Below, piece after piece: positions 35,297 through 43,338 of a stretch of DNA of 64,000 nt. Made by a program: the position numbers and the translations under genes. The stretch comes from Thermofilaceae archaeon (GTDB taxonomy: Archaea > Thermoproteota > Thermoprotei > Thermofilales > Thermofilaceae). The notes beneath the pieces were generated by a model. It was not told the DNA's origin, searched no databases, and was given only the letters and a program-made list of their open reading frames with translations. How positions within the stretch are numbered: position 1 is the first letter of the stretch; each line of letters starts with the position of its first letter. Location of the stretch: NCBI GenBank assembly GCA_025057995.1, contig JANXEW010000007.1, positions 26,304-90,303 of the forward strand, given 5' to 3'.

Positions 35297-36010
35297 ATGT
35301 TCACGCCTCCCGGTGTGGGTTATGATAGAGCTGTAGCGCTTTTCTCTCCAGATGGAAGATTGTTTCAAGTGGAATATGCACATGAAGCAGTTAGAAAGGG
35401 GTCGATAACGCTCGGCATCAAAACTTTCGAGGGTATCTTGCTTGTAGCTGAGAGGAGGCAACCCTCAAACCTCGCAGAGAGTGCTGAAAAAATCAAAAAA
35501 GTCGATGATCATATGGGTCTGGCTTTCTCCGGTTTATTCGGAGATGCCAGAGTTCTAATAGATGACGCCAGAGTTTACGCTCAAGTATATAGGTTAACCT
35601 ATGGGGAGCGCATCCCCGTTGAGTTGCTTGCTAAAAGAATTTGCGACATTAAACAGGTTTACACGCAACATGGGGGAGTTAGACCTTTCGGCGTTTCTTT
35701 CCTGATAGGCGGTGTCGATAGGCGGGGACCTCATCTCATAATGACCGATCCAGGAGGTAGCTATATGAGCTACAAAGCTACAGCTGTTGGCGCCAATTCT
35801 CAGATGGCGATGGAATTGCTTGAACAGATGTACAATGATAAAATAGGGTTAGAGGATGCCATATCACTCGCGCTAAGGATTCTCGATAAGGCTATTGAAG
35901 GAGGAGTAACCCCCTCTAAGGTTGAAATGGGCATCATCACGGTGAAGGACCAAACTTTCAGAGTTGCAACACAGGAGGAGATAGCTGGGTACCTGAGTGT
36001 ACTTAAGTAG
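35297..36010 (+). CDS. psmA: Proteasome alpha subunit
   Basis: Outer-ring subunit of the 20S proteasome, 237 residues. The N-terminal gate helix is in place: YDRAVALFSPDGRLFQVEYAHEA. It also has KGSITLGIKT, a GDARVLIDDARVYAQ helix and FLIGGVDRRGPHLIMTDPGG. In many archaea exosome genes (SBDS, Rrp4, Rrp41, Rrp42) follow; here a PAPS-reductase-like gene does. A hairpin lies directly after its stop. Confidence 0.94.
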   Translation: MFTPPGVGYDRAVALFSPDGRLFQVEYAHEAVRKGSITLGIKTFEGILLVAERRQPSNLAESAEKIKKVDDHMGLAFSGLFGDARVLIDDARVYAQVYRLTYGERIPVELLAKRICDIKQVYTQHGGVRPFGVSFLIGGVDRRGPHLIMTDPGGSYMSYKATAVGANSQMAMELLEQMYNDKIGLEDAISLALRILDKAIEGGVTPSKVEMGIITVKDQTFRVATQEEIAGYLSVLK

Positions 36011-36017
36011 TTTGGCG

Positions 36018-36063
36018 TCACAGTTCCGTGGGGATGAAGAAGGTTTCGCGCCTTGAACTGTGA
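36018..36063 (+). other. RNA hairpin between psmA and the PAPS-reductase-like gene
   Basis: TCACAGTTC (36018-36026) and GAACTGTGA (36055-36063) are a perfect 9-bp inverted repeat. The 28-nt loop contains AAGG and CCTT, which could pair as a second short helix. It fills nearly all the spacer between the psmA stop and the next GTG start. It may be a terminator, processing site or regulatory leader. No T-run follows. Confidence 0.4.
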
Positions 36064-36075
36064 TAAGAGGCTCTT

Positions 36076-37965
36076 GTGCAACCGACCCTGATGCCGATTC
36101 GCACTCAGAGGAAAAACGTATACAAGATTATTAAGAAAGTTGAAGCACGTATTTTTTGGTGCGATACATGTAACTTACCACTTTTAACCAGGATTTGTGG
36201 AAAATGTAACAAAGAAGGGAGGCTAGTTAAAGTAACTCCACCAGCTGATGCTAGACCAGCTCTGGGTAAAGAATACATACACCTCAGGCAGCTTATAGAA
36301 GAAGAAATTGGAGATAAACTACCGTACCCGTGGCGTCAAGTAATTCTTTTCAACAAAGTGCCGTATCCTGACTGTGCTGAAGAGGTTGTAATCGACGGAT
36401 ATGTGATTGGGCACAAGTACTTTGACTTAAAATTAAGAACTTGGAGATTTAAACCTCTCTACGTTGGCGTGTCAGAACTAGTTAAAAGTAAATGTGGTTT
36501 CTATGCTATAACAGATCTTCCACGATTAAGCAGAAACTACGAAATTCACGTTGATCAGCTAATAGATGCAAAAATACCGACTGATAAGAAAAATCGTTTT
36601 ATAGCGTTAGCCACTCTATCAAGTTTTGAAGGTTTAGGAATATATACGGATAAAAAGAGAATCCGGGTGATTAAAAGTTGGAAAGCTAAAAACTATGCAT
36701 GGAATAAAGTAGATCCCTCTTGGCTAGACGTTGTAAAGGCAAATGAGGCTAGATTGGAGTTGCTGGAACAAGAAGCTATACATTTTCTCAAAAAAACTGC
36801 TGAAGAAGCGAAACTTGAACCGTTAGTTTCCTTCAGCGGGGGCAAAGATAGCTTAGTTAGTTACAGGTTATCTGAAAAAGCCTTCGGGAAAGTACCCATA
36901 TTTTTCAATAATACAGGACTAGAGCTACCGGAAACGTTAGACTATGTTAAACATTTTGCTCAAACTAAAGGCTTGGAGTTGGTGGTAGCTGACGCCGGGG
37001 GAATATTCTGGGAGTCCTTAGAGATCATGGGTCCTCCAGCGCGAGATTACAGGTGGTGCTGTAAAGTGGTTAAGCTTATACCAACAGCGAGAGTTTTGAA
37101 ACAGAGGTTTGAGAAAGGAGTTTTAAGCATAGTAGGGCAACGGAAAATGGAATCAGCAGCCAGAGCGCTTAGTCCCCGAGTTTATCGTAACAAGTGGATA
37201 CCCAATGTAGTTGTTGCTGCACCTATTCACTCCTGGACAGCTCTTGAGGTTTGGCTCTATATATTCAAAGAAAAACTACCGGTAAACTCACTTTACTTCA
37301 GAGGGTTTGATAGACTGGGGTGTTGGCTCTGTCCGGCTATTGAGCTAGGGGAAGCTGAAGCTGTTAAAGTCCAGCATCCTGAATTGTGGTCGAAGTGGGA
37401 AGGCTTCTTGGAACATTTTGCAACAAAACATAATCTCGGAAAGGAATGGGTTGACTTCGGTTTATGGCGGTGGATACTTGTCCCAGGAGATATTAAACGC
37501 TTGATAGCTAAGGATTCCATAATTAAACAAAGAGGTGTAACAGTCGCTGTAAACCAAGAGGGTAACTACTTTGTCATAAAGATTAAAAGATATAAACGAG
37601 AAATAGATTTTGAGCGGCTTATTGAAGCTTTAGTAACGATTGGTAATGTAGAAGTTAACGGAAAGCTTTTAACTTTGAACAACCAAGATGTTGAAATGTA
37701 CGCGGATAGTGACTCGTTGGAAATAAGAGTCAGGCAACAGTTGGATCCTTGGAAAATTGCTGGTACTGTGGTGAGAGCCCTTTACTGTTTGCGTTGTGGA
37801 TCATGCGAGCTCTGGTGTCCTTCGGGTGCGGTGAAGGTTGACAGCTGTGGATTTCATATAAACTCCTCTCGATGTAATCATTGCGGCACATGTGGTGACG
37901 TATGTCCTCTTTCTGAGTATTCCCTCAAAATAGTCAGGCTTAAAGAGGCAATGGATAAAATATAG
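36076..37965 (+). CDS. PAPS-reductase-family enzyme with zinc ribbon and ferredoxin domains
   Basis: A 629-residue archaeal PP-loop protein. Residues 29-44 form a CxxC/CxxC zinc ribbon. Residues 252-260 carry the PP-loop SFSGGKDSL, and RDYRWCCKVVKLIP plus GCWLCPA supply further cysteines as in PAPS/APS reductase relatives. The C-terminal 70 residues hold CLRCGSCELWCPSGAV and CNHCGTCGDVCP, two [4Fe-4S] ferredoxin clusters. Such archaeal fusions are usually annotated as phosphoadenosine phosphosulfate reductases; tRNA thiolation or another adenylation reaction is also possible. The start is GTG 36076. Confidence 0.8.
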   Translation: MQPTLMPIRTQRKNVYKIIKKVEARIFWCDTCNLPLLTRICGKCNKEGRLVKVTPPADARPALGKEYIHLRQLIEEEIGDKLPYPWRQVILFNKVPYPDCAEEVVIDGYVIGHKYFDLKLRTWRFKPLYVGVSELVKSKCGFYAITDLPRLSRNYEIHVDQLIDAKIPTDKKNRFIALATLSSFEGLGIYTDKKRIRVIKSWKAKNYAWNKVDPSWLDVVKANEARLELLEQEAIHFLKKTAEEAKLEPLVSFSGGKDSLVSYRLSEKAFGKVPIFFNNTGLELPETLDYVKHFAQTKGLELVVADAGGIFWESLEIMGPPARDYRWCCKVVKLIPTARVLKQRFEKGVLSIVGQRKMESAARALSPRVYRNKWIPNVVVAAPIHSWTALEVWLYIFKEKLPVNSLYFRGFDRLGCWLCPAIELGEAEAVKVQHPELWSKWEGFLEHFATKHNLGKEWVDFGLWRWILVPGDIKRLIAKDSIIKQRGVTVAVNQEGNYFVIKIKRYKREIDFERLIEALVTIGNVEVNGKLLTLNNQDVEMYADSDSLEIRVRQQLDPWKIAGTVVRALYCLRCGSCELWCPSGAVKVDSCGFHINSSRCNHCGTCGDVCPLSEYSLKIVRLKEAMDKI

Positions 37966-37966
37966 G

Positions 37967-38125
37967 TTAAGCAAGCTCAAGGTTAGTAAGACAAACTTGG
38001 CACTTTTCATAGAGTTTCTTGTGACAGGTTGGGCAGTACAATATATCACACTTTGGGCATCTATATGCTTCATCTCCTCGATACAAGCGCTTCCCACATC
38101 TAATACACCTACCTATCATTAACAT
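37967..38125 (-). CDS. Small zinc-ribbon protein (52 aa)
   Basis: A short minus-strand gene with ATG at 38125 and TAA at 37967-37969. It encodes 52 residues with four Cys-x-x-Cys pairs: CIRC, CPKC, CPTCH and CQVC. These make two treble- or rubredoxin-like zinc knuckles: MLMIGRCIRCGKRLY, then YRCPKCDILYCPTC, then KCQVCLTNLELA. All eight cysteines lie in this frame, so random occurrence is unlikely. It ends 1 nt after the PAPS-reductase-like stop, in convergent orientation. The function is unknown. Confidence 0.8.
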   Translation of the reverse strand: MLMIGRCIRCGKRLYRGDEAYRCPKCDILYCPTCHKKLYEKCQVCLTNLELA

Positions 38126-38225
38126 TTTCGGCACATGAGCCATACATCATCACTGCAGGCGCGTGTTTCCTTCTCAGTTAAGAATGTTTCGCAGAACCAG
38201 CGCGTTTAAATACTTCCTATTCAGC

Positions 38226-38231
38226 GGAGGT
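38226..38231 (+). promoter_or_regulatory. Ribosome-binding site fixing the S26e start
   Basis: GGAGGT lies 3 nt upstream of GTG 38235 and supports that start over the upstream in-frame codons. Confidence 0.6.
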
Positions 38232-38234
38232 ATT

Positions 38235-38519
38235 GTGCCTAAGAAGCGTAAAAGTAGAGGTAGACACAAGGGAGACAAAGGAAAGGAATCAATGATCCAG
38301 TGTGACGAATGTGGTGCATTGATTCCGAGGTCCAAAGCCATTAAAGTTACTCGAAAGTACGCACCTATAGATCCTCAATTAGCAACTGAGCTACGAAGTA
38401 AGGGAGCTATTATACCGACATATGAAGTGCTGAAGCTCCTTTGTGTGCGCTGTGCAGTATACAGGGGTGTAGTAAAAATTAGACCTGAGGAAGAACGAAA
38501 GAAGAAAACTTCACTATGA
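38235..38519 (+). CDS. rps26e: Ribosomal protein eS26
   Basis: Small-subunit protein at the mRNA exit, found in TACK archaea and eukaryotes. The N-terminus is MPKKRKSRGRHKGDKG, the zinc site CDEC...CVRC spans the middle, and IPRSKAIKVTRKYAPIDPQL is conserved. The frame is open from 38163, but GGAGGT followed by GTG 38235 fixes the start at 94 residues. The TrmY gene overlaps its end by 4 nt. Confidence 0.93.
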   Translation: MPKKRKSRGRHKGDKGKESMIQCDECGALIPRSKAIKVTRKYAPIDPQLATELRSKGAIIPTYEVLKLLCVRCAVYRGVVKIRPEEERKKKTSL

Positions 38520-39139
38520 ATAAAATTTCTGAGCTTGGACTCTATAATAAATATGCTAAAAGGATTTTCATAGTTAAAGCCTCTTTAGCTCAAATCGATG
38601 CTAATGTAAATGTAAAAGCGCTTGCGACCTATGGGCGTTTAGATATTATCGCACGGGCATCAATTTCTGCAATTTCTACGCGTCACGGACCAAGGTATGA
38701 CTCTCTGTTTTATGCCGTCTTTGAAGGGCAGCCTTCCCATCCGATAGTAATGGAGCTAAAAGGCTGGGAGCTTAAGCGTCCTTTACTCAGCGAGGTCGAT
38801 GTAGGTACAATGATCAAGGATGCGCTTAGAGGACATACCGTCGATGCTTGCTTTTATGAAATAAGTTTTCAAGAGCTAGTCGGGAAAGCAGTTGCGGAAC
38901 TAGGAGTGCATAATGTGTTCTACTTGCATGAGAGTGGTAAAGATATAAGAAACTTCGCCTTCGATCAGAGGTCTTGCTTTATTTTGGGAGATCATACGGG
39001 TGTAGATAATAAAACTGAACGGTGGCTGAAGGAATTAGGCGTGAGTTGGTTAAGCCTTGGTTCAACATCATATTTTACAGAACATTGTATAACCTATCTC
39101 AACGGAGTCCTTGACTTCTTCATCACAGTTTCTAACTAA
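38516..39139 (+). CDS. trmY: tRNA (pseudouridine-54 N1)-methyltransferase TrmY
   Basis: A 207-residue SPOUT methyltransferase (COG1901) that makes N1-methylpseudouridine at tRNA position 54 in archaea. It has FIVKASLAQIDANVNVK near the N-terminus, SAISTRHGPRYDSLFYAV, and the SPOUT knot region YLHESGKDIRNF, FILGDHTGV and SLGSTSYFTEHCITYLN. Start and stop overlap S26e and the convergent PIN-ATPase by 4 nt each. Confidence 0.9.
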   Translation: MNKISELGLYNKYAKRIFIVKASLAQIDANVNVKALATYGRLDIIARASISAISTRHGPRYDSLFYAVFEGQPSHPIVMELKGWELKRPLLSEVDVGTMIKDALRGHTVDACFYEISFQELVGKAVAELGVHNVFYLHESGKDIRNFAFDQRSCFILGDHTGVDNKTERWLKELGVSWLSLGSTSYFTEHCITYLNGVLDFFITVSN

Positions 39140-40701
39140 AGCTTAGGGCGTATCTCAAGATCTACTCCCAGTCTACGAGCCAGGCGCTCAAGCTTCTTGC
39201 GAGGTTTGCCGATTAGGTAGTTATAGTATTCGCTTTCAATCATTAGCACCGCTCTACCTTCTTCTACAACAGAAATTTCTACATAATCTTCTGGAAGGTA
39301 TTTGCGAAGTATTGCTTTGAGACGACTCCTAATTTGCTCAGCCTCTTTTCCCCCCTCTTTCTTGATAGGTACAACAAAAGTTCTTTCTCCGAAAACATAA
39401 AGTTCATATTCAGGTTCTTCAGTTATAAAATCTTTAACTACTACTACAGGTCGAGCAAGGTCTGCTTCACGCAATCCATGAGGTATCTTAACTACTGTTT
39501 CGAGTTCGTAAACTTTCTTTACATCTCCTTCCTCAATAAATATGACGGTATCTATGATAGAAGGTATCATGCCTAATTCTACTCTTCCTATGAAGCGTTG
39601 TACCGCATCTATAGGACTTGTAGCGTGGATTACACCCACCATGCCCACGCCAGCCAGTCGCATATCGGCGTAAAGCTCGAAATCCCTCGTGTCCCTCATT
39701 TCATCAAAGAAAGTATAATCAGGTCTGGATAAGAGTAAAACATCGTGAAGTTCTTCTGAAGTAGCGTAAGTTTTAGAGTACTGAGTTATTTCGACTGGCA
39801 ATTGCATATCTCTTGGTGATTCTATAGTTTTAATGACCTTTCCCTTTCTATGGTAGTACTCCGCTAAAGCTTGAGCAAATGTTGTTTTACCCATTCCGGG
39901 CGCTCCAGCGACTAGAATACCTTCTGCCTGCTTTTCTAGCCTATGAAGAAGTTTGGAAGGTAGGTTATAATCTTCTAGTGACAACTTCACAATAGGTCTA
40001 ACAGCAGTTATTTCAAGACCATCGGAAAGAGGTGGTCTCGTGATAACTATCCTATAGTTCTCAACTTGAAGTATTGTAGAGCCAGGTCTCTCACTTTCGA
40101 TAAAAGCATTGTGGTTACCTTTAGCATGTTCAATTATTTCACTGGCTATCTCCTCCAGCTCTTCTCGAGACATAGGTTCATTTTTGATAGCCACAAAACG
40201 CCACTTGCCTGGTTTTCCAACCTTAGCATAAGGCTGAACTCCCTCCTTAAGGTGTACAGAGAGGGTACTATCAGAGAAGAAACTCTCCAGTATAAACCTT
40301 TGATCTCGATCAGGTTGAAGGAAGAGCACGTTAACCCCAGCAGCTCGTGCAGCCTCTGCGTTTATTGCATCTGAAGTTATCAGTGTAGCCTTTAAATCGA
40401 GTGCCATCTCTCGCACTATTTCATCTACGCTGAAGTCCCTAAGTAACCTCATACCTTCAGGAAGATCGCGTACGTATTCGAGCTCTATTTCCTCAGAGCT
40501 CTCGATAATTTCCTGTATTCTACGGAGTTCCCTTAACCCTACGAACCCTCTATGTGCCCCCTCTCTAGCTATTTTTTCGAAATGGGATACTATAAGTGAA
40601 TGAATTACTATTTTACCGGCTAAGCACCCTTTCTCTAGTGCATGTCTGAGGGCGCCGGAAACTATGGAAGATGAGTCAGCCATATAGATTTGCTCCTCCA
40701 T
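39136..40701 (-). CDS. PIN-domain ATPase with KH-like C-terminus (COG1855)
   Basis: A 521-residue archaeal protein. The N-terminal PIN nuclease domain spans about residues 5-130 (acidic residues in YMADSSSIVSGAL, DEIVREMA and LITSDAINA). A PilT/VirB11-like ATPase follows, with GAPGMGKTTF at 266-275, ESPRDMQLP, and FDEMRDTRDFELYADMRLAG. The last 80 residues form a KH-like RNA-binding region. The role is unknown but the architecture suggests RNA processing. Confidence 0.85.
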   Translation of the reverse strand: MEEQIYMADSSSIVSGALRHALEKGCLAGKIVIHSLIVSHFEKIAREGAHRGFVGLRELRRIQEIIESSEEIELEYVRDLPEGMRLLRDFSVDEIVREMALDLKATLITSDAINAEAARAAGVNVLFLQPDRDQRFILESFFSDSTLSVHLKEGVQPYAKVGKPGKWRFVAIKNEPMSREELEEIASEIIEHAKGNHNAFIESERPGSTILQVENYRIVITRPPLSDGLEITAVRPIVKLSLEDYNLPSKLLHRLEKQAEGILVAGAPGMGKTTFAQALAEYYHRKGKVIKTIESPRDMQLPVEITQYSKTYATSEELHDVLLLSRPDYTFFDEMRDTRDFELYADMRLAGVGMVGVIHATSPIDAVQRFIGRVELGMIPSIIDTVIFIEEGDVKKVYELETVVKIPHGLREADLARPVVVVKDFITEEPEYELYVFGERTFVVPIKKEGGKEAEQIRSRLKAILRKYLPEDYVEISVVEEGRAVLMIESEYYNYLIGKPRKKLERLARRLGVDLEIRPKL

Positions 40702-40954
40702 TCCTTAACTCAGGTGCCCTTGCTGAAACTCTTTAAAAACTTTGTTAAAAGGTAAAGATGCTATAGAGTTTTTGAGCTTAATTAAGGAAATAAATTAGTT
40801 AGCTGGTTGAACCCCGTAGCGTGTATGTTATAGCATCGATCATATTCTTATAAGACTAGAGTAAGACTCACCAGAAGCAATATCCACGAGCTACCTTGAT
40901 CTTATTGTTTCATACGAGTGGTAGTGTCATAACCTTTCAAGTGTAAGATAATAC

Positions 40955-41323
40955 GTGAATGCTTATCGCTTCAGCCCTGAGATCTACAGGGACTATGAAC
41001 GACTTCAACAAACTGTCGTGATCACCCTCGTAAGAATGATACGTTCCACAAAAGGATCCATGTTAACATTTAACGCTAAAAAGATAGCTGTATTAGCTGG
41101 GTTACCCACGCATCCTGTAGTTCTTACACTTATAAAGGAAGTTATAGAAAAGTTAAGAGAAGAGGGTCTTGTTCGTAGAGTATCGAGAACTACTCACGGA
41201 GTAAAGTACTCTGTGAGTAAAGATAGTCCGCTCTGGCCTCTTGCAAAATTGGATGAGGCCCCTCTCTCACTAGACGCTCTTGTAGCTAAGGTTCGAACTC
41301 CTGCTAGCAGGGGTGTGATCTAA
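40955..41323 (+). CDS. Winged-helix DNA-binding-like protein
   Basis: A 122-residue protein from GTG 40955. Residues 38-90 look like a winged helix: AKKIAVLAGLPTHPVVLTLIKEVIEKLREEGLVRRVSRTTHG. The N-terminal helix and C-terminal tail are not recognised. It stands alone between the PIN-ATPase and the next hypothetical gene. A role in DNA binding is inferred from fold only. Confidence 0.6.
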   Translation: MNAYRFSPEIYRDYERLQQTVVITLVRMIRSTKGSMLTFNAKKIAVLAGLPTHPVVLTLIKEVIEKLREEGLVRRVSRTTHGVKYSVSKDSPLWPLAKLDEAPLSLDALVAKVRTPASRGVI

Positions 41324-41391
41324 GTAAACTGTAAATGACAGATAAATGTAAAAAGTATCCACCGTAAATGCTGGCTTGAGAGAGGCAACCG

Positions 41392-41760
41392 ATGGCGGAA
41401 GGTAAACATAATTATAATAGTCTAGCAGATTTAGTTACGAAAACTCTCCCTATCCTTGAAGCCATAGCAATCGATAATAGTTTAGAGTGTCCTACTATTT
41501 ATTCAGTTGTATTTTTTGTTGAAAAAGAAATTATTGAAAAACATTTAATAAAAATATCAAGTGATATATATATAGGTGATAATGTAATAGTTATCAAATA
41601 TACTGATATCCTACCTTTATTAATTGAACGATTATCAATAGGTTATTTCTCGTTATGTTTAATTAAAACAACCGGAAAACTAGATTTACAAAAGGTAAAT
41701 CAAATCGTTAGGTCAAACTTAATATTAATACTTTCACTAATTGCTTCAAAATTCAGTTAA
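41392..41760 (+). CDS. Hypothetical protein
   Basis: A 122-residue protein of unknown family, low in charged residues and rich in Ile and Leu. Helical stretches such as LVTKTLPILEAIAI and LILILSLIASKF and a strand-like IYIGDNVIVIKYTDI suggest a small alpha/beta domain of the NTF2 or longin kind, but no motif is present. It overlaps the S3Ae gene end by 4 nt in convergent orientation. Confidence 0.5.
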   Translation: MAEGKHNYNSLADLVTKTLPILEAIAIDNSLECPTIYSVVFFVEKEIIEKHLIKISSDIYIGDNVIVIKYTDILPLLIERLSIGYFSLCLIKTTGKLDLQKVNQIVRSNLILILSLIASKFS

Positions 41761-42374
41761 GTTTTCTCTGTTAATTCTGGATAAATATTAAAATTTGATG
41801 CTAATATTTTAACTTTTCTAACTTCAGCCTTTTTTAATGGATAGATCTTTTTAGCTAACATTTCTATCTCTACAGCAACTTTTCCTAGTATTATTTCTTG
41901 AATTAATTCATCAAAAGTTAACATAGGTCCTTTATTACGAATATGGTCAAGCATTATTTTTCTGATAGCTTTCTTTTGGGACGTTTTCACTCTGCTTTGC
42001 GTTATAGCTACGCTCATTACTCTCAGTTTTGCGCCGTCTTTAGTCTCCACATCCACTATGCAATCTATACGTGAGGTTCCTCGGCGCACCAAGCTTCGCA
42101 CGTAGTCTCTCGTTAGTTCTATCTGTCTTAGTTGAGTGTAAGCTGTACTGTCTTTTACATCTATTATTTGAAACTTTAGTTTTGTCGGTAGTTGAGAGAC
42201 ATCTTTAGTGATGTCGTAGAAGCTGACCTCTATGGTGCGCCCTAATAGACTCTGTTCGTCGATTGCTGGTACTAGCCCGAGCTCAGCAAAGCCGAAAGCC
42301 CTTGGAGCAAGTATCCTAAACCACTTTTTCATTTCCCATTTAGTGCGTGCTCTTCGTGCTGCTCTTTGAGACAT
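41757..42374 (-). CDS. rps3ae: Ribosomal protein eS1 (S3Ae)
   Basis: A 205-residue small-subunit protein near the mRNA exit. It has KWFRILAPRAFGFAELG at residues 18-34, the GRTIEVSFYDITKD block, and RIDCIVDVETKDGAKLRVMSVAITQ in the RNA-binding part. The length is typical. Its upstream region contains ATTTAAAAATT as a probable TATA box. Confidence 0.94.
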   Translation of the reverse strand: MSQRAARRARTKWEMKKWFRILAPRAFGFAELGLVPAIDEQSLLGRTIEVSFYDITKDVSQLPTKLKFQIIDVKDSTAYTQLRQIELTRDYVRSLVRRGTSRIDCIVDVETKDGAKLRVMSVAITQSRVKTSQKKAIRKIMLDHIRNKGPMLTFDELIQEIILGKVAVEIEMLAKKIYPLKKAEVRKVKILASNFNIYPELTEKT

Positions 42375-42476
42375 ACGCGCGGTTAAGAAGCGTCACTATT
42401 TAAAAATTCGCGTTCTGTTGCTGTCCTTGCGGCATGGAAGCGTGTGAATAAAAAAGGTTCAGCATGATCTTTCTAC

Positions 42477-42485
42477 ACTATAAGC
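42477..42485 (+). promoter_or_regulatory. TATA box of the HIT-family gene
   Basis: ACTATAAGC is centred about 23 nt before ATG 42504, which supports a leaderless transcript starting at that codon. Confidence 0.45.
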
Positions 42486-42503
42486 GCTATCTTGATTAAC
42501 TTT

Positions 42504-43016
42504 ATGCCAAACTGGAACTCCATGGAGCAGCTTTGGGCACCTTGGCGAATGAAATACATTGAGTACACCACAATAAAAAAAGAAAACGGCTGCTTCATTT
42601 GTAAGGCAATTGAATCGAAGAATCCTGACGAATGCTATGTCGTGCATAGAACTTCTCATACTATAGTACTGCTAAACGCGTTTCCCTATAACACCGGACA
42701 CCTACTTATTGCTCCAGTCAAACATGTAGCTGATCTATCACAACTTTTACAGGACGACTTATGTGATCTAGCTATAACGCTAACCAAAAGCATTGAGCTA
42801 CTTAAAAGTGCTTTTAATCCCGATGGATTTAACATAGGGATGAATATCGGTAAAGTTGCCGGAGCCGGTTTGGATACGCATGTACATGTACATCTTGTAC
42901 CCAGATGGCTAGGCGATACAAACTTCATGCCGATAATCTCTAATACTAAGGTGATTCCAGAAGCTTTGTCGGACACTTTAACAAGACTAAAAAAGCATTT
43001 AGAAAAATTAAGTTAG
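42504..43016 (+). CDS. HIT-family nucleotide hydrolase
   Basis: A histidine-triad protein that cleaves AMP-linked or dinucleoside phosphates. It has LWAPWRMKYIEY, CFICKAIESKNPDE (half zinc site), NTGHLLIAPVKH and the catalytic triad HVHVHLVPRW. The frame opens at TTG 42492. ATG 42504 fits the upstream TATA spacing; ATG 42522 (MEQLWAPWRMK) is the start favoured by homology alone. Confidence 0.87.
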   Translation: MPNWNSMEQLWAPWRMKYIEYTTIKKENGCFICKAIESKNPDECYVVHRTSHTIVLLNAFPYNTGHLLIAPVKHVADLSQLLQDDLCDLAITLTKSIELLKSAFNPDGFNIGMNIGKVAGAGLDTHVHVHLVPRWLGDTNFMPIISNTKVIPEALSDTLTRLKKHLEKLS

Positions 43017-43107
43017 ACTAAATAAATTTTAAATTTAATTTTTCAGATTTTACGGGTCAGGCATAAATTCCGCGCTAGTTATAATAGGTACACAAGGGAG
43101 CCCAGCG

Positions 43108-43338
43108 TTGATGGAGAGAGGTAATGGTTGCCCCTACTTTAAATCTACATGTAATGGTACACGTTGTATATTCCTCTCACCGGAGGAATGGCGACTTAGG
43201 CAACATTCCCTGCGCGAGTATTGCCTAAAAGGTGGAAATAGATGCTCTGTTAGAGGACGCATATTGGCCCGCATCTCTAACAATATTTTCCTCTGCGATT
43301 TAAGAAGAAATGAAAAAGAGGTACGTGAGATGCGATGA
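43108..43338 (+). CDS. Small cysteine-rich protein
   Basis: A 76-residue protein with six cysteines (GCPYFKSTCNGTRC, EYCLKGGNRC, FLC). The arrangement could bind zinc or an iron-sulfur cluster, and its many arginines could bind nucleic acid. The family is not recognised. Its stop overlaps the start of a 531-residue membrane protein by 4 nt, so the two are co-translated. Confidence 0.6.
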   Translation: MMERGNGCPYFKSTCNGTRCIFLSPEEWRLRQHSLREYCLKGGNRCSVRGRILARISNNIFLCDLRRNEKEVREMR

